This document shows positions 9,015 through 18,705 of a DNA stretch of 64,000 nt, piece after piece. The DNA is from Acidobacteriota bacterium. GTDB taxonomy: Bacteria; Acidobacteriota; UBA6911; RPQK01; DATIPO01. Under the pieces are notes generated by a model that worked only from the letters and a program-made list of their open reading frames with translations, had not been told where the DNA came from and did no database searches. Positions within the stretch are counted from its first letter, which is position 1; each line of letters opens with the position of its first letter. The stretch spans positions 1 to 64,000 of the forward strand of contig DATIPQ010000049.1 in NCBI GenBank assembly GCA_035471785.1. The letters are read 5' to 3'. The position numbers and the translations under genes were made by a program.

Positions 9015-10394
9015 TCAGGCCGTTTCCAGGGCGGCAATGGGCCGCCGGCTCACCCAGGCGAACTTGATGCTCAGGATGACGGCCGCCATCCCCAATCCCA
9101 CGGTCAGTCCCCACCACAGTCCCGGTGCGCCCCACCCCAGCGGCAGAGCCATCAGGAAGGCTGCAGGGAATCCGATGATCCAGTAGCAGAAGACGTTGGC
9201 CAGCATGGCCCAGCGGGTCATTCCGGCTCCTCGCAGGCAACCCGAACTGACGGCCTGGATACCGTCGAAGATCTGGAAGAATCCGGCCACTATGATGAGT
9301 CCGGAGGCCAGTTCGATGACTTCCTGCTGGCTGCTGACGATCCTGGCGAAAGCCTGGGGCAGGGTCCACATGAAGATGGCGGCCATCAGCATCACGCCGC
9401 CCCCCAGCAGGATTCCGCAAAGACCCGCCCAGCGGGCCGCGGGCGTGTCGCCGCGGCCGATGGCGCGTCCTACTTGAACCGAGGTGGCCTCCCCCAGGGA
9501 GAGGGGAAGCATGAAGGTGAAGGCGGCCAGTTGCAGGGCGATCTGGTGGGCGGCCATGGGCAAGGTCCCCAGCGTCCCGGCCAGTATTCCCACGGCGGCA
9601 AAGATCCCCATTTCGGCCATCAGTTGAAAGCCGATGGGAAGCCCGATGGAAAAGTGCCGTCTGAGACGCCGTGCCCGAAAGGCCGACACAGATCCCTCTC
9701 CGGGACCGGGATCGAGGCTGCTCAGCGGCTTGATGAGGATAAGCAGTTGAGAAAAGGTGGCCACGGCGGTGGCCAGTCCAATGCCGACGACGCCCAGGGG
9801 AGGCAGTCCCATGGCGGGGAGTCCCAGGTAGGTCAGTCCCTCATCGCCCCATATGAGCAGCCAGTTGGCGGTCAGGTTGAAGACGTTGGCCGTCAAGGTG
9901 GCCACCACGATGGGACGGGGGTAGTGAGAGGCTTGCAGGTAGGCGCGCACCGCCATCAGGGTGAAAAGAGGTGGCAGGGAGGGCATCCGGCCCCAAATGT
10001 AGCGCCGGGTGTGGGCGGCCAGTTGAGGCTCGACTCCCATCCATTCCAGCGAGTAAGCCAGCGCCAGGATGAAGGCGGCTACCGGGAGCACGATCAGGAG
10101 TCCGCCGTAGATGCCGTGCCACATGGCCTTGCGGGCGTCTCTGAAGCGTCCTCCTCCCAGGGCTTGGGAAGCCAGCGGGTCGACACCGGCGGAGACTCCG
10201 ATTCCGAACACCGCGCCCAGGAAGAAGACCGTACTCCCCAGCCCCACGGCTGCCAGCGAGAGCTCGTCGATGCGCCCCGCCAGAGCGGTATCGACCAGAG
10301 ACATGCACTGGTAGCCCAGGTTGATGACGATGAGAGGAAGGGCAAGCCTCACCAGCGGCTTTAACTCGCTCTTAGGGCTGGCGCTTGCCGTCAT
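9015..10394 (-). CDS. MATE-family multidrug/cation efflux protein
   Basis: Twelve-helix MATE antiporter (about 459 aa) exporting cationic drugs or metabolites across the inner membrane in exchange for Na+ or H+. The family layout is clear: PLIVINLGYQCMSLVDTALAGR in helix 1-2, LGSTVFFLGAVFGIGVSAGVDPLASQALGGG, and the second-half repeat LPLSLGEATSVQVGRAIGRGD. The frame is open further upstream, but that extension translates the tail of a dispersed repeat (10414-10757), so I start at MTASASPKSELKPLVRL, which has GGGGAG about 12 nt upstream. The repeat insertion therefore sits about 20 bp before the start codon and may have replaced the native promoter region. Confidence 0.9.
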   Translation of the reverse strand: MTASASPKSELKPLVRLALPLIVINLGYQCMSLVDTALAGRIDELSLAAVGLGSTVFFLGAVFGIGVSAGVDPLASQALGGGRFRDARKAMWHGIYGGLLIVLPVAAFILALAYSLEWMGVEPQLAAHTRRYIWGRMPSLPPLFTLMAVRAYLQASHYPRPIVVATLTANVFNLTANWLLIWGDEGLTYLGLPAMGLPPLGVVGIGLATAVATFSQLLILIKPLSSLDPGPGEGSVSAFRARRLRRHFSIGLPIGFQLMAEMGIFAAVGILAGTLGTLPMAAHQIALQLAAFTFMLPLSLGEATSVQVGRAIGRGDTPAARWAGLCGILLGGGVMLMAAIFMWTLPQAFARIVSSQQEVIELASGLIIVAGFFQIFDGIQAVSSGCLRGAGMTRWAMLANVFCYWIIGFPAAFLMALPLGWGAPGLWWGLTVGLGMAAVILSIKFAWVSRRPIAALETA

Positions 10395-10413
10395 TGAACC
10401 GCTCTTCTCCCCG

Positions 10414-10757
10414 CTAGTGCTGCTGGTCATAAGTTCTGAGCCGGGGCCTTGCCAAGTTCGAGGTGCGATATGCGAAGTTCGAAAGAACCCTGGAAGAGGG
10501 TGTCGCAAAAGTCTTCAACATGACACTTCGAAGGCTCGTTATTCCACCCCTTTAGAAGGGTTTCTGTAGAGGTGCTTCCATTGCCCAGCTAGAAGTCAAG
10601 TCCGGGCTCGCTGAAGGCGAGCGAGTCGTCAGCCCAGGGTCAGCCCCGGCGAGCGCAAAGCGAGACGGCGGCGCCACCCTAAGTTTCAGACGGCAAAGGT
10701 CTGAAAGCGTGGAATAACGCGACAGGGTGGCTCAGAGCTTCTGACGCACTGCACGAG
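10414..10757 (-). repeat. Dispersed element A, copy 2 (one hairpin unit)
   Basis: Inverted copy of the element at 5087 and 23056. Its 3' end is CTAG (10414-10417) and its 5' end TGCAGTGCGTCAGAAG lies at 10738-10753. It carries one copy of the 57-bp hairpin unit (GCTCGC/GCGAGC), then an extra block of about 70 bp with a CCCTT-CTA-AAGGG hairpin in place of the terminal hairpins of the other copies. It occupies most of the 414-nt gene-free stretch between the MATE exporter start and the sulfatase-like gene stop; I see nothing else there. Confidence 0.85.
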
Positions 10758-10808
10758 GCTCCGACGAGAGCTCCCGCTTTCATGTGATGGTCTGACGATA
10801 CGGGCTGC

Positions 10809-12317
10809 TCAGTCCTGAATGTACCCCAAACTGCGCAAGGCCTCCATCTGCTCGACGGTCATCTTGAAGTCGCTGACGGTCAGTTCCTCGAAGCGCCTGA
10901 ACCACTCCTGGATGCGCGCTTCCCAGTCGATGTCCGGCAACCTGTGGGTTGCGGGGGCGAGGGTGCCGTCGCCGGAGGGACCCGCGGTTGAGGAGGCCCC
11001 GTTGGCGCCGTTGGAGGATGTCAGGCCGTGACGCGCGCCGGACAGCAGGTTATGCAGTTCGTCGTGGTCGCTGCGGAAGGCGAAGAGCTGGTTCAGCTCG
11101 GGGTCGTCGAAGAGCACGTACTTGTGTTCGCCGTAGTACATGGCGGTGCGGATGGGAGACTTGGTAAAGAGCTTGACGGCAAGAGCGAAACGCTCCCGCG
11201 GCTGGCGAGGGTCGAGCGCCATCAGATCGGCTCCGGGGAAGGCGTTGTCCGGATAGGGCACTCCCAGCAGCTTGAGCACGGTGGGAGCGATGTCGATCAG
11301 CATGGCGGGGGTTTCGAGCCTGGTGCCCGCGGGCAGCGAAGAGGGGAAGCGCATGATCAGGGGCACTTGAATGATGTGTTCGTAGACCTCCTGGCGATGT
11401 CCCTGGTAGTCGTGTTCTCCCAGGCTTTCTCCGTGATCGGCGGTGAAGACGACCAAGGTATTGTCGAGAAGGCCCAGCGTTTCCATATGGTCGATGACCT
11501 TGCCAAGGTAGTAGTCGGCGAATTCGATCTCGTTGATGTAGTTCTCTTCCAGTTCGCCATGCTCGTTTTCCGGCCCGTCCTCGCGCTGCACCGAGGGACG
11601 GTCGAAATCGGGATAGTAGACGTAGGGAGAATGGGGATCGAAAAAGTGCAGCCACAGGAAGAAGGGGCGCTTTTTCTTGGCCGCCTTGTTCAACCAGTTG
11701 CGTCCCAAGCGGGACACCCGGTTGGCGGGACGGGTGGTGGTCATGTTGACCTTGCCCCTGGAGAAGAAGCGGAAAAAGCCCTTGAACGCTTTGGTCAAGG
11801 CCGGATCTTCGAAGTCGTCGTCGTAGGTGGCGAAGCCCTGATCGAGGTTAAAGGTCTCCATCAGCGCGGCCGTAGCCACCACGGCTCCCGTCTGATAGCC
11901 CTCAACCGTCAGGATTTCGGCCAGGGTAATGGCGTCTTCCTCGAGCTTCTGCCCGTTGCTGCGCACGTTGTGGGTGATGGTGTACTGGCCTGTGAAGATG
12001 GAGCTATGGCTGGGAAGGGTCTGGGGCGACTGGCTGTTGCAGTGCTCGAAGAGGACGCCTTCGCGGGCCAGCCGGTCGATGGTGGGAGTGCGCGCGCCTT
12101 CGAATCCATAGGGTTGGAGACGGTCGGCGCGGGTGGTGTCGAAAGTCACCACCAGCAGGTTGGGACGGTCGTCTTGGGCCCGCCGTTGAGCCAACGCCGG
12201 GGTAAGGCCCAAGGTCAGGCTCAGGGCTAGTGCTATCGGCCGGTAACGGATCGAGATGAGATCAATCATGGACAAACAACTACTCTGATTGTTGGGTTTG
12301 ATTCTTCGACGTCGCAT
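10809..12317 (-). CDS. Sulfatase-like alkaline-phosphatase-superfamily hydrolase (atypical nucleophile)
   Basis: A 502-aa protein with a hydrophobic export signal (about residues 27-44, ending ALAQ). It has the superfamily metal ligands in VVTFDTTRADRL (Asp60) and FTADHGESLGEHD. Where sulfatases carry C/S-x-P-x-R, the substrate for formylglycine formation, this protein has T100-L-P-S-H104, so it cannot be matured into a formylglycine sulfatase. Proteins with this TLPSH variant are usually annotated sulfatase but may be phosphatases or transferases. An alternative start at 12269 (MIDLISIRYRP) keeps the whole signal peptide. The C-terminal third is charged and ends with an unusual Ser/Gly/Asn linker before a helical tail. 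Confidence 0.85.
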   Translation of the reverse strand: MRRRRIKPNNQSSCLSMIDLISIRYRPIALALSLTLGLTPALAQRRAQDDRPNLLVVTFDTTRADRLQPYGFEGARTPTIDRLAREGVLFEHCNSQSPQTLPSHSSIFTGQYTITHNVRSNGQKLEEDAITLAEILTVEGYQTGAVVATAALMETFNLDQGFATYDDDFEDPALTKAFKGFFRFFSRGKVNMTTTRPANRVSRLGRNWLNKAAKKKRPFFLWLHFFDPHSPYVYYPDFDRPSVQREDGPENEHGELEENYINEIEFADYYLGKVIDHMETLGLLDNTLVVFTADHGESLGEHDYQGHRQEVYEHIIQVPLIMRFPSSLPAGTRLETPAMLIDIAPTVLKLLGVPYPDNAFPGADLMALDPRQPRERFALAVKLFTKSPIRTAMYYGEHKYVLFDDPELNQLFAFRSDHDELHNLLSGARHGLTSSNGANGASSTAGPSGDGTLAPATHRLPDIDWEARIQEWFRRFEELTVSDFKMTVEQMEALRSLGYIQD

Positions 12318-12372
12318 CCTGTGAAACGATGGATCGCCGGAATAGGTTCACAATACGCTTGCGGCGGCCCCT

Positions 12373-13359
12373 TCAATCCCAGATGGCCACTTCAAAGCGT
12401 CCGCTGGAATCGGCGGCGCCGCGGAACATCCCGTCGCTGTTGAAGACCATGGCGATTTCGCCTCGGTGAGAGACGGCGATGAGGCCGCCGTCGCCCTTCT
12501 TCAGCGTCTTGTGGATGACTTCCTCGGCGGCCTCTTGAAGCGACAAGCCTTTGAAGGTCATCAGGGCCGACACTTGATAGGCTATCACGTTGCGGATGAA
12601 CTCCTCTCCGGTTCCTGTACAGGACACCGCCACGCTGCGGTTGTCGGCGTAAGTTCCGGCGCCCACCACGGGGGAATCGCCGATGCGTCCCCAGCGCTTG
12701 CCGGTCATGCCTCCGGTCGAGGTTCCGGCGGCCAGGTCGCCGTTCTTGTCCAGGACGGCCACCCCGACGGTGCCCATTTCCTGTTCGGCCCGGTCGCGCA
12801 TCTCCTGCCATTGTTTGCGGCGCCTTTCGGTGTCGAAAAAGCTGTTCTCGACGCGTTCCAGGTCCATCTGTCGGGCAAACGTCTCGGCGCCGTCATGGGA
12901 GAGGAAGACGTGACGGGTTTCCTCCATCACCTTGCGCGCCAGGGTGATGGGGTGGCGGACGGTCTTGACTCCTGTCACGGCTCCGCAGGACAGGTCGCGG
13001 CCGTCCATGATGGACGCGTCCAGTTCATGGCGGCCCTCCCAGGTGTAAACGGCGCCTTTGCCGGCGTTGAAACGGGGATCATCCTCGAGAGTGCGGATGA
13101 CGGTTTCCACCACGTCCAGCGAAGCGCGGCCTTCCTCCAGCATGGAGCGTCCCAGTTCGAGGGCCTGCTTGAGGGAATCTTCATAGCCCTGGCGGATCTC
13201 TGGGTCGATATCGCGGGGGATGACCCCGGCGCCCCCGTGGATGGCGATGGCGTAGTCCAACGGTTGCCCCTCCTTCTCGGCTTGAACTGGCGGAGCGCCT
13301 CCGCATCCCGCCGCCAGCAAGAGCACCGAAAGCGCCGCAAAAAGTATTCGTTTGCGCAT
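12373..13359 (-). CDS. Isoaspartyl peptidase / plant-type L-asparaginase, lipoprotein
   Basis: N-terminal-nucleophile hydrolase (peptidase family T2) that releases Asp from isoaspartyl dipeptides and may hydrolyse asparagine. The precursor should self-cleave at G196|T197 in EMGTVGVAVLD, freeing Thr197 as the nucleophile. The substrate region STGGMTGKRWGRIGDSP and the loop GAGTYADN are intact. A lipobox LLAAGC (Cys19) predicts lipid attachment, so the enzyme is envelope-bound rather than cytoplasmic as in E. coli IaaA. It is divergently oriented from the glutaryl-CoA dehydrogenase gene. Confidence 0.92.
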   Translation of the reverse strand: MRKRILFAALSVLLLAAGCGGAPPVQAEKEGQPLDYAIAIHGGAGVIPRDIDPEIRQGYEDSLKQALELGRSMLEEGRASLDVVETVIRTLEDDPRFNAGKGAVYTWEGRHELDASIMDGRDLSCGAVTGVKTVRHPITLARKVMEETRHVFLSHDGAETFARQMDLERVENSFFDTERRRKQWQEMRDRAEQEMGTVGVAVLDKNGDLAAGTSTGGMTGKRWGRIGDSPVVGAGTYADNRSVAVSCTGTGEEFIRNVIAYQVSALMTFKGLSLQEAAEEVIHKTLKKGDGGLIAVSHRGEIAMVFNSDGMFRGAADSSGRFEVAIWD

Positions 13360-13407
13360 ATCTCCAAGCCTACCCGAGAAGGCCCCTCAAGGGAAGTCTG
13401 CCCCGCG

Positions 13408-13435
13408 TTCACGGCAATAGGGCCTGTGCTATAGT
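13408..13435 (+). promoter_or_regulatory. Promoter, probably leaderless, for gcdH
   Basis: TTCACG (13408-13413), a 16-bp spacer and TATAGT (13430-13435) precede the ATG at 13443 by 7 nt. Transcription should begin at the start codon. Confidence 0.5.
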
Positions 13436-13442
13436 GCGCCTC

Positions 13443-14612
13443 ATGGGATTTGAGGGTGTCGATTTCATGCTTTTGGAGGATCTCTACAGCGATGAGGAGA
13501 GGCTCATCCAGGAGACCCTTCGTTCTTTCGTCGATAAAGAGGTGATGCCGGTTATCGAAGACCACTACATGGCGGGGACCTTCCCCATGGACCTGGTCCC
13601 CAAGCTGGGCGAACTGGGTGTCTTCGGTGCCAATCTCGAGGGTTACGGCTGCGCCGGATTGGGCAGCACCGCTTACGGCATCATCATGCAGGAACTGGAG
13701 CGCGGCGACAGCGGACTGCGCAGCTTCGCCTCGGTACAGGGCGCGCTGGTCATGTACCCCATTTACTCTTTCGGAAGCGATGCCCAGAAAGAACGCTGGC
13801 TGCCCAAGATGGCCAGCGGAGAGGCCATCGGATGTTTCGGGTTGACCGAGCCCGACTTCGGGTCCAACCCGGCGGGCATGATCACCCGCGCCAAGAAAGA
13901 CGGCGACTCCTACGTCATCAACGGGGCCAAGGCCTGGATCACCAACGGCTCTCTGGCCGACGTGGCCGTGGTGTGGGCCCGCTGCGACGACGACAAGATT
14001 CGCGGATTCCTGGTTGAGAATGGTAGCGAGGGCTTCGAGACCAAGGATTACCACAACAAGCATTCGCTGCGCGCCTCCATTACTTCGGAGCTGATCTTCG
14101 ACCAGTGCCGCATTCCGGCCGACAACCTGCTGCCCAAGACCGAGGGATTGAAGAACGCCCTCATGTGCTTGACTCAGGCCCGCTACGGCATCGCCTGGGG
14201 AGCGGTGGGGGCCGCCATGGCCTGTTATGAATCGGCCCGCAAGTGGTCGCTGGAAAGAAAGCAGTTCGCCGGCAGGCCCATCGCGTCCCACCAATTGGTG
14301 CAGCGCAAGCTGGCGTTGATGCTGACCGAGATCACCAAGGCGCAGCTTTTGGCCTTCCGCCTCTCCCGGCTCAAGGATCAGGGGAAGATGCGTTTCGACC
14401 ATGTCTCCATGTGCAAGCGCAACAACGTCTCCATCGCCCTCGACATCGCCCGCATGGCCCGCGACGTCCTGGGCGCCAACGGAATCCTCAGCGACTATCC
14501 GCCCTTCCGTCACATGGCCAATCTGGAATCCGTTTACACCTACGAGGGGACTCACGACATCCACACCCTCATCCTGGGCCAGAGCGTCACCGGAATCCCG
14601 GCCTACGAGTAG
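13443..14612 (+). CDS. gcdH: Glutaryl-CoA dehydrogenase (acyl-CoA dehydrogenase family)
   Basis: FAD-dependent oxidative decarboxylation of glutaryl-CoA to crotonyl-CoA in lysine/tryptophan or aromatic catabolism. The three-domain acyl-CoA dehydrogenase layout is complete: FAD motif CFGLTEPDFGSNPAGM, WITNG in the beta-domain, and the C-terminal catalytic Glu in TYEGTHDIHTLILGQSVTG, where TYEGTHDIH plus the TGI end are characteristic of glutaryl-CoA rather than short-chain enzymes. The length of 389 aa is standard. A GTG nine nt upstream is possible but falls inside the -10 box. The EVE gene follows about 90 nt downstream. Confidence 0.92.
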   Translation: MGFEGVDFMLLEDLYSDEERLIQETLRSFVDKEVMPVIEDHYMAGTFPMDLVPKLGELGVFGANLEGYGCAGLGSTAYGIIMQELERGDSGLRSFASVQGALVMYPIYSFGSDAQKERWLPKMASGEAIGCFGLTEPDFGSNPAGMITRAKKDGDSYVINGAKAWITNGSLADVAVVWARCDDDKIRGFLVENGSEGFETKDYHNKHSLRASITSELIFDQCRIPADNLLPKTEGLKNALMCLTQARYGIAWGAVGAAMACYESARKWSLERKQFAGRPIASHQLVQRKLALMLTEITKAQLLAFRLSRLKDQGKMRFDHVSMCKRNNVSIALDIARMARDVLGANGILSDYPPFRHMANLESVYTYEGTHDIHTLILGQSVTGIPAYE

Positions 14613-14703
14613 GGCTCGCCGGGCCTTCCGAAACGCCCTAAAGGGCGGCGGCGTCCTAACCCGCGAAGCAGGATGGCAGGCAAAGAGCAGAAGGAGGAAA
14701 CGC

Positions 14704-15177
14704 ATGGCGCAATACTGGCTCATGAAGTCCGAACCCAACGAGTACTCCATCGACGATCTGAAAAGGGACGGCCGTTCTCCCTGGTACGGGGTCCGCAACT
14801 ACCAGGCCCGCAACATTATGCGCGACGACATGAAGGCGGGAGACGAAGTCCTCTATTACCATTCCAATGCCAAGCCTCCTGGAATTGTCGGACGGGCCCG
14901 GGTGGTCAAAGAAGGCTATCCCGACCACACGGCGCAAGATCCCGACGACAAGCACTACGATCCCAAGGCCAGCCAGGATGATCCGCGCTGGTTCATGGTG
15001 GATATCGAATTCGTGGAGAAGTTTCCCAGGCTGCTTGCGCTGCCCGACCTTCGCCAGGTGGAGGCGCTGCAGCAGATGGTCCTGCTCAACCGCTCCCGCC
15101 TCTCCGTGCAGCCGGTCAAAGAAGAAGAATTCGACCTCATTCTGCGTTTGGCTAAGGAAGGCTTCGGCGACTCTTGA
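14704..15177 (+). CDS. EVE domain-containing protein (THYN1-like)
   Basis: A 157-aa cytoplasmic EVE/PUA-like domain protein, a fold that binds modified bases in nucleic acid. The family signature MAQYWLMKSEPNEYSIDDL, then WYGVRNYQARNIMRDDMKAGDEVLYYHSN, is complete, as is the middle P.W.MVDIEFVEKFPR. A strong AAGGAGG lies 6 nt before the ATG. The frame continues upstream through the gcdH intergenic region, but without protein-like content. The specific base recognised by bacterial members is not established; the immediate neighbours (gcdH, sdh) give no hint. Confidence 0.9.
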   Translation: MAQYWLMKSEPNEYSIDDLKRDGRSPWYGVRNYQARNIMRDDMKAGDEVLYYHSNAKPPGIVGRARVVKEGYPDHTAQDPDDKHYDPKASQDDPRWFMVDIEFVEKFPRLLALPDLRQVEALQQMVLLNRSRLSVQPVKEEEFDLILRLAKEGFGDS

Positions 15178-15277
15178 ACTCGCCCCCTGTTCCCGATATC
15201 TTTAATCTCGGCATGTCGCTGGATTTTGTCCCTCTCGCCTCAACCGCCTGTCGAGCACACCCAGGAGCCCGCTAACC

Positions 15278-15985
15278 ATGTCCAATGCCTACTGGGGATT
15301 GTCTTCAACCATCGGCAAGAAGGTGCTCATGGGACTGACGGGCTTAGCCTTGGTGGGTTTCGTCATTGGCCATTTGGCCGGCAACCTGCTGCTGCTCAGT
15401 CCCAATCCCGACCACTTCAACCGCTACGCTCATACGCTGGAGAGCATGGGCGTCCTGCTCTACCTGGCCGAGGCCGGGTTGGCCCTGGTCTTCGGAGTCC
15501 ATATCTATAACGGCGTGCGCATCTCCATCCACAACCGGCGGGCGCGTCCTGTCAAGTACCGCAAGGGCGGAAACGCCGGAGGCGTGTCCAAGAAAAACAC
15601 CTCTTCGGTTTCCATGATCTGGACGGGGCTGATCCTCTTCGCCTTCCTCATCTGGCACTTGGCCGCCTTGAAGTTCGGGGGCGGGGTGGAGGCCGGTTAC
15701 GTGACCCGCTTGCAGGGTGTCGACGGGCCTGTGCGCGACCTCTACAGACTGGTCGTCGAACGTTTCAGCGAAGCCTGGTTCTCAGGACTCTACGTGTTGG
15801 TGATGATCCTGCTGGGAGTCCATCTCCGCCACGGTTTCTGGAGCGCCTTCCAGTCGCTCGGCGCCAACCACCCCCGCTACATGCCGCTGATCCGCGCCCT
15901 GGGTATCGGTTTGGCCTTGCTGCTGGCCGTGGGCTTTCTCTTCATTCCGGTTTGGATCTACGTGACGGGAGGGGCGCAGGCATGA
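15278..15985 (+). CDS. sdhC: Succinate dehydrogenase cytochrome b558 subunit
   Basis: Membrane anchor of a type-B succinate:quinone oxidoreductase, a single 235-aa polypeptide with about five transmembrane helices and two b hemes. Helices at about residues 14-38, 55-75, 107-126, 162-183 and 205-228 carry histidines suited to heme ligation ([37 protein letters not shown]). No sdhD follows, as expected for type B, which typically works with menaquinone. AGGAG lies 10 nt upstream of the start. The stop overlaps the sdhA ATG (ATGA, 15982-15985), showing translational coupling in an sdhCAB operon. Confidence 0.93.
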   Translation: MSNAYWGLSSTIGKKVLMGLTGLALVGFVIGHLAGNLLLLSPNPDHFNRYAHTLESMGVLLYLAEAGLALVFGVHIYNGVRISIHNRRARPVKYRKGGNAGGVSKKNTSSVSMIWTGLILFAFLIWHLAALKFGGGVEAGYVTRLQGVDGPVRDLYRLVVERFSEAWFSGLYVLVMILLGVHLRHGFWSAFQSLGANHPRYMPLIRALGIGLALLLAVGFLFIPVWIYVTGGAQA

Positions 15986-17895
15986 AACTGGTCTCCAAAG
16001 TACCCAGCGGACCCATCGAGAAGATCTGGGACAACCACCGATTCCAAATGAAGCTCATCAATCCCGCCAACAAGCGCAAGCACGAGCTGATCGTGGTCGG
16101 GACGGGTTTAGCGGGCGGATCGGCAGCCGCTTCCCTGGCCGAACTGGGCTACCATGTGAAGGCCTTCTGCATCCAGGACTCGCCTCGCCGAGCCCACAGC
16201 ATCGCCGCCCAGGGCGGCATCAACGCCGCCAAGAACTATCCCAACGACGGCGACAGCATTTGGAGGCTCTTTTACGACACGGTTAAGGGAGGCGACTATC
16301 GCTCCCGCGAATCCAACGTCTACCGCTTGGCCCAGGTTTCCAACAGCATCATCGACCAGTGCGTGGCCCAGGGCGTGCCCTTCGCCCGCGAGTACGGAGG
16401 CACCCTGGCCAACCGTTCTTTCGGCGGCGCCCAGGTTTCGCGCACCTTCTACGCCCGGGGACAGACCGGCCAGCAGCTCTTGCTGGGGGCTTACGGGGCT
16501 CTCATGCGTCAGGTCGACAGCGGGCAGGTGCAGATGTTGCCGCGCCGCGAGATGCTGGATGTAGTGGTGGTGGACGGCAAAGCCCGCGGCATCGTCGTCC
16601 GCAACCTCGACACCGGCGAGCTGGAACGTCACGCGGGGGACGCCGTCATTCTTTGCACCGGGGGATACGGCAACGTCTTCTATCTCTCCACCAACGCCTT
16701 CAACTCCAACGTGACAGCCGCCTGGCGCTGCCACCGCCGGGGCGCCGCCTTCGCCAATCCCTGCTTCACCCAGATCCACCCCACCTGCATTCCCGTCTCG
16801 GGCGACTATCAATCAAAGCTGACGCTTATGAGCGAGTCGCTGCGCAACGACGGAAGGGTGTGGGTGCCCAGGAAGAAAGACGACGACCGCTCGCCCAACA
16901 GCATTCCCGAGGACGAGCGCGATTACTACCTGGAACGCAAGTATCCGGCCTTCGGCAACCTGGTGCCGCGCGACATCGCATCGCGCAGCGCCAAAGAGGT
17001 CTGTGATGCCGGATACGGGGTGGGGGAGAGCGGAAAAGCCGTCTTCCTCGACTTTCGCGACGCCATTCAGCGCATGGGACGCGACGTCATCGAGGACAAG
17101 TACGGCAATCTCTTCGACATGTACGAGCGCATCACCGGAGAGGACCCCTACCAGGTTCCCATGCGCATTTATCCCGCGACCCACTACACCATGGGCGGGT
17201 TGTGGGTGGATTACAACCTGATGAGCACCCTGCCGGGACTGCACGTTCTGGGAGAGGCCAACTTTTCAGACCATGGAGCCAACCGGCTGGGCGCCAGCGC
17301 TCTGATGCAGGGACTGTGCGACGGCTACTTCGTGATTCCCTACACCATCGGGGACTATATCGCCAACGCCCATCTGCCCGCCGTCGATCCCGACGCCGGC
17401 GAGTTCGAAGAGGTGGCGCGCCAGGCGGAAGAGCGCTTGCAGCGGCTGCTTTCCATCAAAGGCAACAAGACCCCACGCGAATATCACCGCGAGTTGGGCC
17501 AAATCGTGTGGGACAAAGTCGGCATGTCGCGCAACAAGCAAGGCCTGGAAGAAGCCTTGCAGGAGATCAGGGCGCTGCGCAGCGAGTTCTGGGAAAACCT
17601 GACGGTGCCGGGCCGCAACGACACCCTCAACAAGTACCTGGAGATCGCCGGCCGCGTGGCCGATTACCTTGAGCTGGCCGAACTGATGGCCATCGACGCT
17701 CTCAAGCGTGAGGAGTCCTGCGGGGCCCACTTCCGCGAGGAGCATCAGACCGAGGAAGGCGAGGCCCGGCGCAACGACGACGATTACATGTACGTGGCGG
17801 CCTGGGAATGGAAGGGCGAGGAGCAGGGTTGGGAACTGCACAAGGAAGAACTGAAATACGAGAACGTCACCCCTTCTCAGCGCAGCTACAAGTAG
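15982..17895 (+). CDS. sdhA: Succinate dehydrogenase/fumarate reductase flavoprotein subunit
   Basis: Catalytic subunit (637 aa) that oxidises succinate to fumarate with covalently bound FAD. The dinucleotide fold [20 protein letters not shown] opens the protein; the FAD-linking His lies in [18 protein letters not shown]; substrate residues are in [13 protein letters not shown] and [18 protein letters not shown], and [15 protein letters not shown] closes the capping domain. The start [11 protein letters not shown] is chosen because it follows GGGAGGGGCGCAGG and overlaps the sdhC stop. The C-terminal extension ([21 protein letters not shown]) is the long type found in type-B enzymes of Bacteroidota and related phyla. 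Confidence 0.95.
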   Translation: MKLVSKVPSGPIEKIWDNHRFQMKLINPANKRKHELIVVGTGLAGGSAAASLAELGYHVKAFCIQDSPRRAHSIAAQGGINAAKNYPNDGDSIWRLFYDTVKGGDYRSRESNVYRLAQVSNSIIDQCVAQGVPFAREYGGTLANRSFGGAQVSRTFYARGQTGQQLLLGAYGALMRQVDSGQVQMLPRREMLDVVVVDGKARGIVVRNLDTGELERHAGDAVILCTGGYGNVFYLSTNAFNSNVTAAWRCHRRGAAFANPCFTQIHPTCIPVSGDYQSKLTLMSESLRNDGRVWVPRKKDDDRSPNSIPEDERDYYLERKYPAFGNLVPRDIASRSAKEVCDAGYGVGESGKAVFLDFRDAIQRMGRDVIEDKYGNLFDMYERITGEDPYQVPMRIYPATHYTMGGLWVDYNLMSTLPGLHVLGEANFSDHGANRLGASALMQGLCDGYFVIPYTIGDYIANAHLPAVDPDAGEFEEVARQAEERLQRLLSIKGNKTPREYHRELGQIVWDKVGMSRNKQGLEEALQEIRALRSEFWENLTVPGRNDTLNKYLEIAGRVADYLELAELMAIDALKREESCGAHFREEHQTEEGEARRNDDDYMYVAAWEWKGEEQGWELHKEELKYENVTPSQRSYK

Positions 17896-17926
17896 CGTCG
17901 GGCGCTGCGGCGGACAGGAAGAAGAC

Positions 17927-18691
17927 ATGGCCAAGAATCTCAATCTGACGCTCCGGATCTGGCGCCAGGACGGTCCTCAGGCGTCTGGCAGGTTGGTGGA
18001 CTACCAGGTGGAGGACATTTCCGACGAGATGTCCTTTCTGGAAATGCTCGACGTGCTCAACGAACGGCTGATCAAGAAGGGGGAGATCCCGGTGGAGTTC
18101 GACAGCGACTGCCGCGAGGGCATTTGCGGCACCTGCGGACTCACCATCGACGGCGTCGCTCACGGGCCCGTGGCCGGGGTCAGTTGTTGTCAGCTTCACA
18201 TGCGCCATTACCAGGACGGGGACACCATTACCATCGAGCCTTTCCGGGCGGCGGCCTTCCCGGTGATTCGCGATTTGGTGGTGGACCGAAGCGCTTTCGA
18301 CAGGATTGTGCAGGCGGGCGGATACGTCGGCATCAACACCGGCAATGCGCCCGACGCCAACGCCCTGCCCATCGCCAAGGACATGGCTGATCTGGCCATG
18401 GACTCCGCCACCTGCATCGGCTGCGGCGCCTGCGTGGCCTCCTGTCCCAACGGGTCGGCGGCTTTGTTCACCGGGGCCAAGATCTCTCAGTACACTTTCC
18501 TTCCGCAGGGTCAGCCCGAGCGCCGACGCCGGGCTTTGCGCATGGTGGCCGCCATGGACGAAGCCGGATTCGGCAACTGCTCCAATCACGCCGAATGCGA
18601 GGCGGTCTGTCCCAAGGGCATCTCCATCGGCAACATCGCCCGCATGCGCCGCGAGTACATGCGCGCCGCCCTCACCCGCCGCGACGACTGA
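17927..18691 (+). CDS. sdhB: Succinate dehydrogenase iron-sulfur subunit
   Basis: Electron-transfer subunit (254 aa) linking FAD in SdhA to heme in SdhC. The N-terminal [2Fe-2S] ligands are in [18 protein letters not shown] plus the later CC pair; the C-terminal clusters are held by [16 protein letters not shown] and [16 protein letters not shown], giving the [4Fe-4S] and [3Fe-4S] ligand sets. It begins 31 nt after sdhA and completes the sdhCAB operon. The gene ends 14 nt from the convergent stop of nosY. Confidence 0.95.
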   Translation: MAKNLNLTLRIWRQDGPQASGRLVDYQVEDISDEMSFLEMLDVLNERLIKKGEIPVEFDSDCREGICGTCGLTIDGVAHGPVAGVSCCQLHMRHYQDGDTITIEPFRAAAFPVIRDLVVDRSAFDRIVQAGGYVGINTGNAPDANALPIAKDMADLAMDSATCIGCGACVASCPNGSAALFTGAKISQYTFLPQGQPERRRRALRMVAAMDEAGFGNCSNHAECEAVCPKGISIGNIARMRREYMRAALTRRDD

Positions 18692-18705
18692 GGCCACCAC
18701 CCACG

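Noticed and set aside
10395-10508. N-terminal extension of the MATE exporter
   Set aside because: It translates the end of element A copy 2 and has no family match.
14634-14647. Hairpin CGCCC-TAAA-GGGCG after gcdH as a terminator
   Set aside because: Only a 5-bp stem with a 4-nt loop and no T-tract.
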